Positions 7,471-16,687 are shown, counted from the first letter of the stretch. The stretch is 64,000 nucleotides of DNA from Teichococcus wenyumeiae (GCF_003696345.1 NZ_RFLX01000008.1:1-64000), one strand, 5' to 3'. Program-made: numbers and translations. The notes: generated by a model from the sequence alone, not told the origin.

Positions 7471-8637
7471 TTACAGGCCGGCGCGCTCCGCCGCGCCGCG
7501 CAGGAAGCCGCCCAGCGCGGCATGGAAGTCCGGCTCGTCCAGCAGAAAGGCGTCGTGCCCCTTGTCGGAGGCGATCTCGACAAAGGAGACATTGGCGGCG
7601 GCGGCGTTCAGGGCCCGCACCAAGATGCGGCTTTCCGCTGTAGGGAAGAGCCAGTCGCTGTCGAAGGAGGCCACAAAGAAGCGCGTACCGGTGCCCCGGA
7701 AGGCGGCGGCCAGGTTGCCGCCATGCTCCGCCGCCATGTCGAAGTAATCCATGGCGCGGGTGATGGTCAGGTAGCTGTTGGCATCGAAGCGGCGGACAAA
7801 GGTGCTGCCCTGGTGGCGCAGGTAGCTTTCCACCTCGAAGACGTCTTCCAGGAAGGTCAGGGCGGAGGCGCCGCGCAGCCGGCGGCCGAACTTCCGGCTC
7901 AGCGCCTGTTCGGAGAGATAGGTGATATGCGCCACCATCCGCGCTACCGAGAGGCCGCGCGCCGGGATGCGCCCGTCCTCCCAGTAGCGGCCACCCTTCC
8001 AGTCCGGGTCGGAATGGATGGCGGCACGGCCGACCTCGTGGAAGGCGATGTTCTGCGCGCTGTGGTGTGTGGCGGTGGCGATGGGGGCCGCGGCGAAGAC
8101 CATCTCCGGGAAGGTGGCCGCCCATTCCAGCACCTGCATGCCGCCCATCGAGCCGCCGATCACGGCCAGCAGGCGGGGGATGCCGAGGTGGCTCACCAGC
8201 AGCTTCTGCGCCCGCACCATGTCGCGGATGGTGATGGAGGGGAAGTCGGTGCCCCAGGGCCGCGTCTGCCCCCCGGCATCCGTCATCATCTCCCTCGGGC
8301 CGGTGCTGCCCATGCAGCCGCCCAGCACATTGGCGCAGATCACGAAGAAGCGGTCGGTATCCACCGGCTTGCCGGGGCCCACCACCGCTTCCCACCAGCC
8401 GGGCTTGCCGGTGATGGGATGCGGCTCCGCCACATACTGGTCGCCGGTCAGGGCGTGGCAGATCAGCACGGCATTGCCCCGCGCCGCGTCCAGTTGGCCG
8501 TAGGTGCGGTAGGCTACCGTGACGGGCGCGATCACCGCGCCGCAATCCAGCGCCAGCCCTTCCGGGAAGGTGACGGCCTGGTGCTGCACCGGCGCGGCGG
8601 CGGATTCGACGGTCTGCGGAGCGGGGGACTGTGTCAT
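7471..8637 (-). CDS. metX: Homoserine O-acetyltransferase
   Basis: This 388-residue alpha/beta hydrolase of the MetX family has its nucleophile in GGSMGGMQ (Ser163). Asp328 lies in SDWLFP and His361 in [19 protein letters not shown] near residue 103 is a further MetX signature. The enzyme acylates homoserine, committing it to methionine synthesis by transsulfurylation or direct sulfhydrylation. Acetyl rather than succinyl specificity is usual for the family name but cannot be proved from sequence. It is divergent from the aromatic amino acid operon at 8774. Confidence 0.93.
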   Translation of the reverse strand: MTQSPAPQTVESAAAPVQHQAVTFPEGLALDCGAVIAPVTVAYRTYGQLDAARGNAVLICHALTGDQYVAEPHPITGKPGWWEAVVGPGKPVDTDRFFVICANVLGGCMGSTGPREMMTDAGGQTRPWGTDFPSITIRDMVRAQKLLVSHLGIPRLLAVIGGSMGGMQVLEWAATFPEMVFAAAPIATATHHSAQNIAFHEVGRAAIHSDPDWKGGRYWEDGRIPARGLSVARMVAHITYLSEQALSRKFGRRLRGASALTFLEDVFEVESYLRHQGSTFVRRFDANSYLTITRAMDYFDMAAEHGGNLAAAFRGTGTRFFVASFDSDWLFPTAESRILVRALNAAAANVSFVEIASDKGHDAFLLDEPDFHAALGGFLRGAAERAGL

Positions 8638-8773
8638 GCCACCTGACTCAATAGGATCGCGCGCGCCCCAGGTCCATCATGGCGCGGCCCGGTGGAGGCA
8701 AGCACACCGTCCTCGCCGGGGACAAGCCGCGCTTGGCGTGGAGCCAGGAGGGGATTATTGCTGAGCCGCCACC

Positions 8774-9700
8774 ATGCCCGACAAGACCCCGCCCGCTTCC
8801 CCCGAACCGGCCTCGCCACCTGCCCCGATGGATGCCCCCATGGACCTTCCCCTGGATGCCCTGGCGGCCGCCCCTGTGGCTGCCCCCCTCGACCTCGCCG
8901 CCATGCGCGCGGAGATCGACCGGATCGACGATGCGCTGCACGACCTGCTGATGCGGCGGGCGGGCATTTCCGCCACCATGGCCGCCAGCCGCGTGAAGGG
9001 CACCGCCGCCACCTTCCGCCCGGCGCGGGAAGCCACCATCCTGCGCCGCCTGCTGGGCCGCCATGCCGGCCCCCTGCCCCGCGAAGTGCTGGTGCGTCTT
9101 TGGCGTGACATCATCGCATCCTCCCTGGCGCAGCAGGGCGCCTTCGCCATGGCGGTGCAGGGCGCCGCCGACAGCAAACCCGCGCATCTGGCGCGCGGCC
9201 ATTTCGGCCTGCTGACGCCGATGAAGCTGCTCCCCACCACCTCCCGCGTGCTGGCCGCCGTGGCCGGCGGCGAGGCCAGCGTGGCCATCCTGCCCGCGCC
9301 CCAGGATGGCGAGCCCGGCGAGGCCGCCTGGTGGATGCAGATGGAGGCCCCTCGCCTGCAGGTGGTGGCCGCCCTGCCCTTCCTGGCCGGGCGCGACGGC
9401 GCCGAGCCGCAGGCCTTCGCCATCGCCCCCACCGCGCCGGAGCCCAGCGGCCAGGACCGCACCCTGCTGCGGCTGGAGCCGGCGCCGGACCAGAGCCGCG
9501 CCCGCATCGCCGCCGCCTTCGCCGCCGCCGGCCTGCCGCCGCGCTGGCTGCAGCGGCGGGACCTGCCGGCCCCCATGGCCCTGGCCGAGGTGGAAGGCTT
9601 CCTGACGCCGGATGACCCGCGCCTCGCGTCCCTGCCCTTCCCGCGCATCCAGATCCTCGGCGCCTATGCCGAACCCGTGACAGAAGACCCCGCCCCATGA
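8774..9700 (+). CDS. Chorismate mutase domain protein
   Basis: After a Pro/Ala-rich N-terminus, residues of about 42-120 form an AroQ-type chorismate mutase helix set (MRAEIDRIDDALHDLLMRR, then a conserved Arg/Lys and the helix DIIASSLAQQ). The remaining ~180 residues resemble the region that follows the mutase in P-proteins, without a recognisable complete prephenate dehydratase motif. It would convert chorismate to prephenate. Its stop overlaps the next start by 4 nt, giving a mutase-aminotransferase-dehydrogenase operon. Start uncertain: several in-frame Met codons exist in the first 30 residues. Confidence 0.82.
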   Translation: MPDKTPPASPEPASPPAPMDAPMDLPLDALAAAPVAAPLDLAAMRAEIDRIDDALHDLLMRRAGISATMAASRVKGTAATFRPAREATILRRLLGRHAGPLPREVLVRLWRDIIASSLAQQGAFAMAVQGAADSKPAHLARGHFGLLTPMKLLPTTSRVLAAVAGGEASVAILPAPQDGEPGEAAWWMQMEAPRLQVVAALPFLAGRDGAEPQAFAIAPTAPEPSGQDRTLLRLEPAPDQSRARIAAAFAAAGLPPRWLQRRDLPAPMALAEVEGFLTPDDPRLASLPFPRIQILGAYAEPVTEDPAP

Positions 9701-10782
9701 CCGTGCAGCCGCGCCCCTCCATCCTGACCATCGAGCCTTATGTCGGGGGCGAGTCGAAGATCCCGGGCGTCAACCGGATCATCAAGCTCTCCTCCAACGA
9801 GGGCGCCTTCGGCCCGCCGCCCAAGGCGATCGAGGCCATCACCCAGGCAGCGCGGGAAGCGCACCGCTACCCGGATGGCGGCGCCACGGCGCTGCGCAAC
9901 GCCATCGGCGCCAAGTACGGCCTGGACCCCGCCCGCATCGTCTGCGGCAACGGCTCGGACGAGCTGATCTCGCACCTCTGCCTCGCCTATGGCGGCGAGG
10001 GCACCGAGGTCGTGATGTCGGCCTATGGCTTCATGATGTACGACATCGCCGCCCGCTATGCCGGCTCGCGCGTGCTGAAGGTGGCCGAGCACGACATGAA
10101 GGCGGATATCGACGGCATGATCGCCGCCGCAGCCGGCCCGCGCGTGCGCATCGTCTTCATCACCAACCCGAACAATCCGACCGGCACGCTGCTGCCTTCC
10201 TCCGAGATCGCCCGCCTGCGCGCCGGGCTGCGGGACGACGTGCTGCTGGTGCTGGACAGCGCCTATGCCGAATACGTCACCGAGCCCGGCTATGACGCCG
10301 GCGAGAAGCTGGTGAATGCCGCGGGCAATACCATCATGCTCCGCACCTTCTCCAAGATTTTTGGTCTTGGCGGCATGCGCGTGGGCTGGGGCTATGCCTC
10401 GCCCGAGATCATCGAGACGCTGAACCGCGTGCGCGGCCCCTTCAATGTCGCCGCCGCCTCCCAGGCCGCCGCCGTGGCGGCGCTGGCCGAGGAAGGCTGG
10501 GAAGCCAAGTCCGTTGCCCATAACAACGAGTGGCGCGGCAAGGTGGTGGCGGCGCTGGAAGGTGCCGGCATCAAGGTCTGGCCGAGCCAGACCAACTTCA
10601 TCCTGGTGGATTTCGGCGCGCCGGAGCGGGCCAAGGCCGCCGATGCGGCGCTGAAGCAGCGCGGGCTGATCGTGCGCGCCATGGGCGGCTATGCCCTGCC
10701 TCAGTGCCTCCGCATCACCATCGGCACCGCCGAGGAATGCCAGATGGTGATCGATGCGCTGACCGCCTTCGCGAATGGCTGA
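9697..10782 (+). CDS. hisC: Histidinol-phosphate / aromatic aminotransferase
   Basis: This 361-residue fold-type I PLP aminotransferase has LSSNEGAFGPP, TNPNNPTGT, DSAYAEY and the PLP lysine in TFSKIFGLGGMRVG (Lys220), all HisC-family signatures. Position between chorismate mutase and tyrA suggests use as the aromatic aminotransferase for tyrosine and phenylalanine, possibly also for histidine. Dual use is known in the family but is inference here. It overlaps both neighbours (4 and 8 nt). Confidence 0.92.
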   Translation: MTVQPRPSILTIEPYVGGESKIPGVNRIIKLSSNEGAFGPPPKAIEAITQAAREAHRYPDGGATALRNAIGAKYGLDPARIVCGNGSDELISHLCLAYGGEGTEVVMSAYGFMMYDIAARYAGSRVLKVAEHDMKADIDGMIAAAAGPRVRIVFITNPNNPTGTLLPSSEIARLRAGLRDDVLLVLDSAYAEYVTEPGYDAGEKLVNAAGNTIMLRTFSKIFGLGGMRVGWGYASPEIIETLNRVRGPFNVAAASQAAAVAALAEEGWEAKSVAHNNEWRGKVVAALEGAGIKVWPSQTNFILVDFGAPERAKAADAALKQRGLIVRAMGGYALPQCLRITIGTAEECQMVIDALTAFANG

Positions 10783-11662
10783 GCCTCTCTTCCAGCGGCT
10801 CTGCATCATCGGGCTGGGGCTGATCGGCTCCTCCCTCGCCCGGGTGGCGAAGGAGCGGGGCGGCCTCGCCGCCACGGTGGTGGCCTGCGACACCGGCCCC
10901 GGTGTGGCGGCGCGGGTGGCGGAACTGGGCATCGCCGATGTCGTGGAAACCGATGCCGCGCGGGCGGTGGAAGGCTGCGACGGCGTCATCCTCTGCGTGC
11001 CGGTGGGCGGCTTCGCGGGCGTCATGGCCACCATCGCGCCGCATCTGGCACCCGGCGCGGTGCTGACCGATACCGGCTCCACCAAGGGCTCCGTGCTGCG
11101 AGACCTGCAGCCGCTGCTGCCGGCGGGCGTGCATCTGGTGCCCGGCCACCCCATGGCGGGCACCGAGCATTCCGGCCCCGATGCCGGCTTCGCCACGCTC
11201 TTCGAAGGCCGCTACACCATCCTGACGCCGCCCCCCGGCACCGATCCGGCGGCGGTGGAGAAGGTAGCGGAGCTCTGGCGCCGCTGCGGCGCCATGCTGG
11301 AGACCATGGATGCGGCGACGCATGACAAGGTGGTCGCCATCGTCTCCCACCTGCCGCACCTGATCGCCTTCACCATCTGCTCCACCGCCGATGATCTGGC
11401 GCAGGAGACGCAGGAGCAGGTGCTGAAATTCGCCGCTTCCGGCTTCCGCGACTTCACGCGTATCGCCGCCAGCGACGTGAACATGTGGCGCGACATCTTC
11501 CTGAACAACAAGCCAGCGCTGCTGGAGATGCTGGCCCGCTTCAGCGAGGACGCCCAGGCGCTGGGCCGCGCCGTGCGCTGGGGCCAGGCCGATTTCATCG
11601 AGGACCGCATCCATCGCGGCCAGAAGGTGCGGAAAAGCCTGATCGCGCTCAAGCAGGCTTGA
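10775..11662 (+). CDS. tyrA: Prephenate/arogenate dehydrogenase
   Basis: The 295-residue TyrA protein has the N-terminal dinucleotide loop CIIGLGLIGSSLA (about residues 10-22) and LTDTGSTKGSV. It also has the substrate-site motif HPMAGTEHSGP and a helical C-terminal domain (SHLPHLIAFT, GFRDFTRIAASD). It oxidatively decarboxylates prephenate or arogenate in tyrosine synthesis. There is no ACT domain, so feedback control by an attached regulatory domain is absent. It is the last gene of the three-gene aromatic operon. Confidence 0.93.
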   Translation: MAEPLFQRLCIIGLGLIGSSLARVAKERGGLAATVVACDTGPGVAARVAELGIADVVETDAARAVEGCDGVILCVPVGGFAGVMATIAPHLAPGAVLTDTGSTKGSVLRDLQPLLPAGVHLVPGHPMAGTEHSGPDAGFATLFEGRYTILTPPPGTDPAAVEKVAELWRRCGAMLETMDAATHDKVVAIVSHLPHLIAFTICSTADDLAQETQEQVLKFAASGFRDFTRIAASDVNMWRDIFLNNKPALLEMLARFSEDAQALGRAVRWGQADFIEDRIHRGQKVRKSLIALKQA

Positions 11663-11673
11663 GGATTCCGGCG

Positions 11674-11698
11674 GGAACAGACCCGCCAAGTCGCCGTT
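11674..11698 (+). promoter_or_regulatory. EcfG-type general stress promoter
   Basis: GGAAC (11674-11678) and CGTT (11695-11698) are separated by 16 nt. This is the canonical spacing and sequence of promoters read by the alphaproteobacterial general stress sigma factor EcfG. It lies 52 bp upstream of the ferritin-like gene at 11751, a typical member of such regulons. Assignment is by pattern only. Confidence 0.65.
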
Positions 11699-11750
11699 GT
11701 GCTTCCCACACGGGCCGGAGACGCCCGGACACCACATAGGGAAGCACAGC

Positions 11751-12200
11751 ATGGCCACCACTGTCGGCACCGAGTCCACCTATCCGAAGCTCCTCCGCAA
11801 CCTGCTGCTGCTCGAGCACGACGCGATCGCCGCCTATGAGCAGACGATCAGCCGCTTGGACAACCCCGCCTATCGCGAGAAGATCGCCGCCTTCAAGGCC
11901 GACCACGACCGGCATGTGCAGCAGCTGAACCAGCTGGCCAGCACGGTGGGCGCCGAGGCGCCGCAGGAAGGCGACATGAAGCAGCTTCTGACCACCGGCA
12001 AGGTGGCCCTGGCCAGCATCATGGGCGATGCCGCCACGATCGGCGCCATGCGCACCAACGAGGAAGACACCGTCACCGCTTATGAGCGCGCTTCCAACCA
12101 CGTGGAAGCCCCCGCCGAGGCGCGCCAGATCTTCCAGTCCGCCCTGCAGGACGAGCTGCGCCACCGCGCCTGGATGGAAGAAACCTCCCGCGCCGGCTGA
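11751..12200 (+). CDS. Ferritin-like four-helix protein (DUF2383 type)
   Basis: The 149-residue protein is all helical with paired metal-site-like motifs. LLLLEHDAIAAYEQTI and FKADHDRHVQQL come first, then the second-half pair NEEDTVTAYERAS and LQDELRHRAWME. These spaced Glu/His residues fit the DUF2383/PA2169 ferritin-like family. The start at ATG 11751 follows GGGAAGCACAGC, and the EcfG-type promoter upstream fits a stress protein. Role in iron or oxidative stress handling is inferred. Confidence 0.8.
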   Translation: MATTVGTESTYPKLLRNLLLLEHDAIAAYEQTISRLDNPAYREKIAAFKADHDRHVQQLNQLASTVGAEAPQEGDMKQLLTTGKVALASIMGDAATIGAMRTNEEDTVTAYERASNHVEAPAEARQIFQSALQDELRHRAWMEETSRAG

Positions 12201-12373
12201 AGACAGGCGGCCCGCCGAGATGGACTCCTTGTGAGGACACCCGAAGGGCCGCTGCCGCGTTACTGCTGCATGGCCCCCGCGGCCATGTTGAATACCCGGC
12301 AGGCATCCCCCCGTGCCGCGCCAGACGTCCGCCTTCCCCCAGGGCGCAAGATCGAAAGCAGGAGAGCGACACC

Positions 12374-12883
12374 ATGGCTGGCATCAAGACCTTCGACGAC
12401 CTGTTCCTTCACACGCTGAAGGACATCTATTACGCCGAGCGGCAGATCATGAAGGCGCTGCCGAAGATGGCCAAGGCGGCCGAGGACGAGGCGCTGCGCG
12501 ATTCCTTCAAGCTGCACCGCGAGCAGACCCAGGGCCAGATCGAGCGCCTGCAGCAGGTCTTTGAGGCGCTGGGCAAGCGCGCCCAGGGCGTGACCTGCGA
12601 GGCCATCAACGGCCTGATCGAGGAAGCCGAGGAGCTGATCGAGGAAGCGCCCGAGCCGAGCCCGGTGCGTGACGCCGGCCTCATCGCCTCCGCCCAGGCT
12701 GTGGAGCATTACGAGATGGCGCGCTACGGCACGCTGATCGCCTGGGCGCAGCAGTCCGGCAAGAAGGATATCGTGGCCCTGCTCCAGGCAACCCTGGACG
12801 AGGAAAAGCAGACCGACGCGCTGCTGACCAAGATGGCGACCGAGCAGGGCAAGAACCGCCAGGCTGCCGAAAAGGTCGCCTGA
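12374..12883 (+). CDS. YciE/YciF-type ferritin-like protein (DUF892)
   Basis: This 169-residue helical protein begins with KTFDDLFLHTLKDIYYAE, the defining DUF892 motif. EDEALRDSFKLHREQT, AVEHYEMARYGTLIAWA and LDEEKQTDALLT complete the four-helix bundle with conserved Glu/His pairs. Homologues (YciF) are stress-induced. It follows the DUF2383 gene after 173 bp, so the two form a stress pair, though a separate promoter is possible. GGAGAG precedes the start. Confidence 0.88.
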   Translation: MAGIKTFDDLFLHTLKDIYYAERQIMKALPKMAKAAEDEALRDSFKLHREQTQGQIERLQQVFEALGKRAQGVTCEAINGLIEEAEELIEEAPEPSPVRDAGLIASAQAVEHYEMARYGTLIAWAQQSGKKDIVALLQATLDEEKQTDALLTKMATEQGKNRQAAEKVA

Positions 12884-12910
12884 TCCCGGGGCAAGGTGTC
12901 GGACGGAAAG

Positions 12911-12937
12911 GGCCTCCCGCCACGGGAGGCCTTTTTT
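12911..12937 (+). terminator. Rho-independent terminator after the ferritin-like pair
   Basis: GGCCTCCCG (12911-12919) pairs with CGGGAGGCC (12923-12931) through a 3-nt loop and is followed by six T residues. This textbook structure ends the DUF892 transcript. An A-run is weak on the other side, so it mainly acts on the plus strand. Confidence 0.9.
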
Positions 12938-12940
12938 GTG

Positions 12941-13219
12941 TCAGGCGACCAAGCGGATATGGCGGCCTTCCATGGCCTCCACCCGCAGCACGCCGACAAT
13001 CTGGCCCAGGTTGCCGGCCACCAGATGCAGCATCTCCAGCGGCATGGCGTCGAGGCCGATCTCGACGCGCAGATACTCGCCCTCGCGCTGCGCGCGCAGC
13101 CGGTCGGGCACCAGGTCACGCTTGGCCAGCGGCTCCAGCACGCGGGACAGCAGGCCGGGATAGGCCTCGGCCAGCACGGTGAAGCGGGCGACGGAAACGG
13201 CGGAAGACTGGTCAGACAT
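12941..13219 (-). CDS. ACT-domain small regulatory protein
   Basis: The 92-residue product is essentially one ACT-type beta-alpha-beta domain. It runs SVARFTVLAEAYPGLLSRVLEPLAKRDL, then EYLRVEIGLDAMPLEM and GVLRVEAMEG; the FTVLAEAYPGLLSRVL pattern resembles acetolactate synthase small-subunit ACT domains. No catalytic partner is adjacent. A role as an amino-acid-sensing regulator is inference. The start at 13219 (MSDQSS) avoids a basic low-complexity upstream extension. Confidence 0.65.
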   Translation of the reverse strand: MSDQSSAVSVARFTVLAEAYPGLLSRVLEPLAKRDLVPDRLRAQREGEYLRVEIGLDAMPLEMLHLVAGNLGQIVGVLRVEAMEGRHIRLVA

Positions 13220-13502
13220 GGGGAAAACGGGTCCGGATGATCGGCGCCATGCGCTGGCGCGGCTGCTTGGGGAGGCGTGCGGGGTCATCCCGGCCGCTGC
13301 CCCCCGCAGGGCGCTCAGGCGGCCGGGCCGCTAATAATCATCCGGAGGGACGTCGTGCGGCGCATGTCCGGAGCATAGGCACCGTTCCGCTCCGGAGACA
13401 AGGCAGCCGACGCGGGGCGGCCATGCATTTACCGCATCGCCTGATTCGTTTCGTGTGGCGGAGGCCGCTTGTGCCCCACCGGGCAGCGTTTATCTCTAGC
13501 CC

Positions 13503-13694
13503 ATGCATACAATGGTCACCGTCCTGCTCGCTCTGGCGATGCTGGGCACCCTCGGGGTCCTCTTCGCCGGCATGCTCGGGCTGGCACGGGGGCATGATGG
13601 CGCGCGCTCCAACAAGCTGATGCGATGGCGCGTCTGGCTGCAGGGCATCGCCCTCGCCCTTTTTGTCATCCTGCTGTTGATGAACCGGGGCTGA
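13503..13694 (+). CDS. Small twin-transmembrane protein (HIG1-like)
   Basis: The 63-residue protein has two hydrophobic helices (residues about 4-26 and 44-60) joined by a basic loop with RSNKLMRWRVWLQG. This is the pattern of the alphaproteobacterial twin-transmembrane / HIG_1_N family. The spacing of the LMRWRV.LQ segment is the main family cue. Homologues are linked to respiratory-chain membranes. There is little ribosome site upstream; ATG 13512 is an alternative start. Confidence 0.75.
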   Translation: MHTMVTVLLALAMLGTLGVLFAGMLGLARGHDGARSNKLMRWRVWLQGIALALFVILLLMNRG

Positions 13695-14127
13695 ACGGCT
13701 TCGCTTCAGGTCAGCAGGCCATCCATGCCGCGCCTGTGATTCTCCCCGCCATGCGGCCCATGGCCTTTTCCGTGCCCGGCGGCCACGGGGCGGACCGGAG
13801 CCGCGGGGTGCCTGCGCAGGTTGCGGAGTTTGCGGGCGCACCATGGTTTCTCTCGGTCGGAGGCGGCAGCGTGACATATTCCGTGCCGCGCCTGACGCCC
13901 GTTCCGTGCCGCGCCTGACGCCCGTGGCAGCGTGAAGGAAGCCGGGAGCGACTGTCCAAGCGGTCGGCTCCGACTTGCCATCTCCCATGACGCCGCCCTA
14001 GGTTTCCGGCGCGCGGCCGGGAGGCGGGTGCCCGGACAGGGTGCCCGGGGTCGCGGCGGCGGCTGAAGCGCATCGGTCGCTCCGACCTCGGCAGCATATA
14101 ACGGTGCAAGAAGGACAGGCCCCACCG
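13695..14127. other. Intergenic region before etfB
   Basis: No convincing gene was found. The region holds a 23-bp tandem duplication (13879-13924) and, just before etfB, an AT-rich CATATAACGG around 14094-14103 that could serve as a -10 element. AAGGA (14111-14115) is the likely ribosome site for etfB. Confidence 0.5.
13879..13924. repeat. Perfect 23-bp tandem duplication
   Basis: The unit TTCCGTGCCGCGCCTGACGC plus CCG occurs at 13879-13901 and again immediately at 13902-13924 with no mismatch. Part of the unit (CCGCGCCTG) also occurs at 13733. It lies in untranslated DNA about 200 bp before etfB. Two copies only, so this is not a CRISPR array. Confidence 0.9.
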
Positions 14128-14874
14128 ATGAAGCTTCTGGTCCCGGTCAAGCGGGTGGTCGACTACAACGTGAAGGTCCGCGTGAAGGCGGATGGCACGG
14201 GCGTCGAGACCGCCAACGTCAAGATGTCGATGAACCCCTTCGACGAGATCGCAGTGGAAGAAGCCGTCCGTCTGAAGGAAAAGGGCATCGCCACCGAGAT
14301 CATCGCCGTCTCGATCGGCCCGGCGCAGGCGCAGGAGCAGATCCGCACCGCGCTGGCCATGGGTGCCGACCGCGGCATCCTGGTGGAAGCCGAGGGCACC
14401 GAGCCGCTGGCGGTGGCCAAGATCCTGAAGGCGATCGCTGAGCGCGAGCAGCCGCAGATCGTTATCCTGGGCAAGCAGGCCATCGACGACGACATGAACG
14501 CCACCGGCCAGATGCTGGCGGCGCTGCTGGGCTGGAGCCAGGGCACCTTTGCCTCCAAGGTCGAGATCGCCGATGGCGCCGCCACCGTGACGCGCGAGGT
14601 CGATGGCGGGTTGGAGACGGTGAAGCTGACCTTGCCGGCCATCGTCACCACCGACCTGCGGCTGAACGAGCCGCGCTATGCCAGCCTTCCCAACATCATG
14701 AAGGCGCGCAAGAAGCTGATCGAGACGATGAAGCCGGCCGATCTCGGCGTCGATGTCACGCCGCGCCTGACGGTGCTGAAGGTGGAGGAGCCGCCGAAGC
14801 GCCAGGCCGGCCGCAAGGTCGCCTCGGTGGCCGAGCTGGTGGACAAGCTCCGCAACGAAGCGAAGGTGATCTGA
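14128..14874 (+). CDS. etfB: Electron transfer flavoprotein beta subunit
   Basis: This 248-residue protein begins [18 protein letters not shown]. It has [21 protein letters not shown] (first 20: [20 protein letters not shown]), [23 protein letters not shown] and [21 protein letters not shown] around the signature ETF-beta segment. With EtfA it forms the FAD/AMP heterodimer that takes electrons from acyl-CoA dehydrogenases. The start at 14128 is preferred over an upstream in-frame ATG because the conserved N-terminus begins there and AAGGA lies upstream. It is followed 3 bp later by etfA. Confidence 0.95.
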   Translation: MKLLVPVKRVVDYNVKVRVKADGTGVETANVKMSMNPFDEIAVEEAVRLKEKGIATEIIAVSIGPAQAQEQIRTALAMGADRGILVEAEGTEPLAVAKILKAIAEREQPQIVILGKQAIDDDMNATGQMLAALLGWSQGTFASKVEIADGAATVTREVDGGLETVKLTLPAIVTTDLRLNEPRYASLPNIMKARKKLIETMKPADLGVDVTPRLTVLKVEEPPKRQAGRKVASVAELVDKLRNEAKVI

Positions 14875-14877
14875 GCC

Positions 14878-15804
14878 ATGGCCGTCCTGATTCTCGCCGA
14901 CCGCAGCGAAGACCATGTGTCCGTCCCGACCCGCTCCACCGTGGCGGCCGCGACGCAGATCGACCAGGACGTGCATGTCCTGGTGCTGGGCAATGCCGCG
15001 GCCGCGCAGGCGGCGGCCAAGCTGCCCGGCGTCACCAAGGTGATCCAGGCCGATGGCCCGGCCTATGAACACGGACTGGCCGAACCGGCGGCCGCGCTGC
15101 TGCTGGCCCTCGCCCCCGGCTATACGCACCTGCTCTCCCCGGGCAGCGCCATGGGCAAGAACATCATGCCCCGCGTCGCCGCGCTGCTGGACGTGCAGAT
15201 CATCACCGACATCGCCGGCGTGGTGGATGGCGAGACCTTCCGCCGCTTCATCTATGCCGGCAATGCGCTGGCCACCGTGAAGACCGCGGACGCCAAGAAG
15301 GTGATGACGGTGCGCGCCGCCTCCTTCGACCCCGTGCCGGCCGAGGGCGGCTCCGCCCCGGTGGAAGCGGCGGCGGGTGCCGATGTGCCCGCCGTCTCCT
15401 CCTTCGTCGGCGCCGAGATCGCCAAGAGCGAGCGGCCGGAACTGACCGCCGCCCGCGTCGTGATCTCCGGCGGCCGCGCCCTGGGCTCGGCCGAGAACTT
15501 CGCCATCCTGGACAAGGTGGCGGACAAGCTGGGCGCCGCCGTCGGTGCCTCCCGCGCCGCGGTGGATGCCGGCTACGCGCCGAACGACCACCAGGTCGGC
15601 CAGACCGGCAAGATCGTGGCGCCGGAGCTCTACATCGCCGTCGGCATCTCGGGCGCCATCCAGCATCTGGCCGGCATGAAGGACAGCAAGGTCATCGTCG
15701 CCATCAACAAGGACGAGGAAGCGCCGATCTTCCAGGTGGCCGACTACGGCCTGGTGGGCGACCTCTTCAAGCTGATCCCGGAACTCGAAGCGGAACTGGG
15801 CTGA
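14878..15804 (+). CDS. etfA: Electron transfer flavoprotein alpha subunit
   Basis: This 308-residue protein has an N-terminal ETF domain ([33 protein letters not shown]) and the C-terminal FAD-binding domain with [31 protein letters not shown] and [15 protein letters not shown]. It binds FAD and passes electrons on to ETF-quinone oxidoreductase. It is translationally close to etfB (3 bp) and to the dehydrogenase (4 bp), so the three form one operon of fatty-acid or butyrate oxidation. Confidence 0.95.
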   Translation: MAVLILADRSEDHVSVPTRSTVAAATQIDQDVHVLVLGNAAAAQAAAKLPGVTKVIQADGPAYEHGLAEPAAALLLALAPGYTHLLSPGSAMGKNIMPRVAALLDVQIITDIAGVVDGETFRRFIYAGNALATVKTADAKKVMTVRAASFDPVPAEGGSAPVEAAAGADVPAVSSFVGAEIAKSERPELTAARVVISGGRALGSAENFAILDKVADKLGAAVGASRAAVDAGYAPNDHQVGQTGKIVAPELYIAVGISGAIQHLAGMKDSKVIVAINKDEEAPIFQVADYGLVGDLFKLIPELEAELG

Positions 15805-15808
15805 GCAG

Positions 15809-16687
15809 ATGGCGGAGATCAGCACGCTCGGCGTCATCGGCGCTGGGCAGATGGGCAACGGCATCGCCCATGTCGCGGCGCTGGCGGGGCTTGATGTCGT
15901 GCTGGTCGACGTGAAGGCCGAAGCGGTCGAGAAGGCGCGCGCCACCATCGCGAGGAATCTCGACCGTCAGGTCTCGAAGGGCAGCATCGAGGCCGCCGCC
16001 AAGGATGCCGCCCTGGCGCGCATCCAGGGCGGCACCGAGATGGCCGCCCTGTCCGACGCCGATATCGTGATCGAGGCGGCGACGGAGCGCGAGGACCTCA
16101 AGCTCTCCATCTTCAGGCAGGTTGTGCCGCTGCTGAAGCCGGATGCCATCCTGGCTTCCAATACCTCGTCCATCTCCATCACGCGGCTCGCCGCCGTGAC
16201 GGACCGGCCGCACCGCTTCATCGGCATGCACTTCATGAACCCGGTGCCGGTGATGAAGCTGGTGGAGATCATCCGCGGCATCGCGACCGATGACGAGACC
16301 TTCGCCGCCGTGCAGCAGCTGGCGGAGCGGATGGGCAAGACCACGGCAGTGGCGCAGGACTTCCCCGCCTTCATCGTCAACCGCGTGCTGGTGCCGATGA
16401 TCAACGAGGCGGTCTATGCGCTGCAGGAAGGCGTGGGGGATGTGCGCTCCATCGACGCCGCCATGAAGCTGGGCGCCGCGCATCCGATGGGGCCGCTGGA
16501 GCTGGGCGACTTCATCGGGCTGGATACCTGCCTCGCCATCATGCGCGTGCTGCATGAGGGCATGGGAGACAGCAAGTACCGCCCCTCCCCGCTGCTGGTG
16601 AAGCATGTGGAGGCCGGCTGGCTGGGCCGGAAATCCGGGCGCGGCTTCTACGACTACAGCCAGAACCCGCCGCGCCCGACGCGCTGA
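15809..16687 (+). CDS. 3-hydroxybutyryl-CoA dehydrogenase
   Basis: This 292-residue stand-alone 3-hydroxyacyl-CoA dehydrogenase has the NAD loop GVIGAGQMGNGIAHVAA (residues about 8-24). It also has IEAATERE, SNTSSISIT, the catalytic-region HFMNPVPVMKLVEII and DFPAFIVNRVL. The C-terminal GLDTCLAIM and GRKSGRGFYDY complete the family pattern. It oxidises (S)-3-hydroxybutyryl-CoA with NAD+. Its position behind etfBA supports a role in short-chain acyl-CoA oxidation. Confidence 0.93.
   Translation: MAEISTLGVIGAGQMGNGIAHVAALAGLDVVLVDVKAEAVEKARATIARNLDRQVSKGSIEAAAKDAALARIQGGTEMAALSDADIVIEAATEREDLKLSIFRQVVPLLKPDAILASNTSSISITRLAAVTDRPHRFIGMHFMNPVPVMKLVEIIRGIATDDETFAAVQQLAERMGKTTAVAQDFPAFIVNRVLVPMINEAVYALQEGVGDVRSIDAAMKLGAAHPMGPLELGDFIGLDTCLAIMRVLHEGMGDSKYRPSPLLVKHVEAGWLGRKSGRGFYDYSQNPPRPTR

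Noticed and set aside
8638-8773. Possible SAM-type riboswitch in the leader of metX
   Set aside because: Methionine genes in alphaproteobacteria often carry a SAM-II element, but the 136-bp region contains no match to its conserved core that I could find, and it is shared with the divergent chorismate mutase gene.
12235-12261. Second EcfG-type promoter before the DUF892 gene
   Set aside because: The best candidate is GGACA with an 18-nt spacer to CGTT; both the -35 match and the spacing are off, so it is not reported.
13711-15948. Long antisense open frame over etfBA and the dehydrogenase
   Set aside because: The reading frame runs opposite the real genes, has no family motif and an odd His/Arg/Asp-rich composition caused by high GC content.
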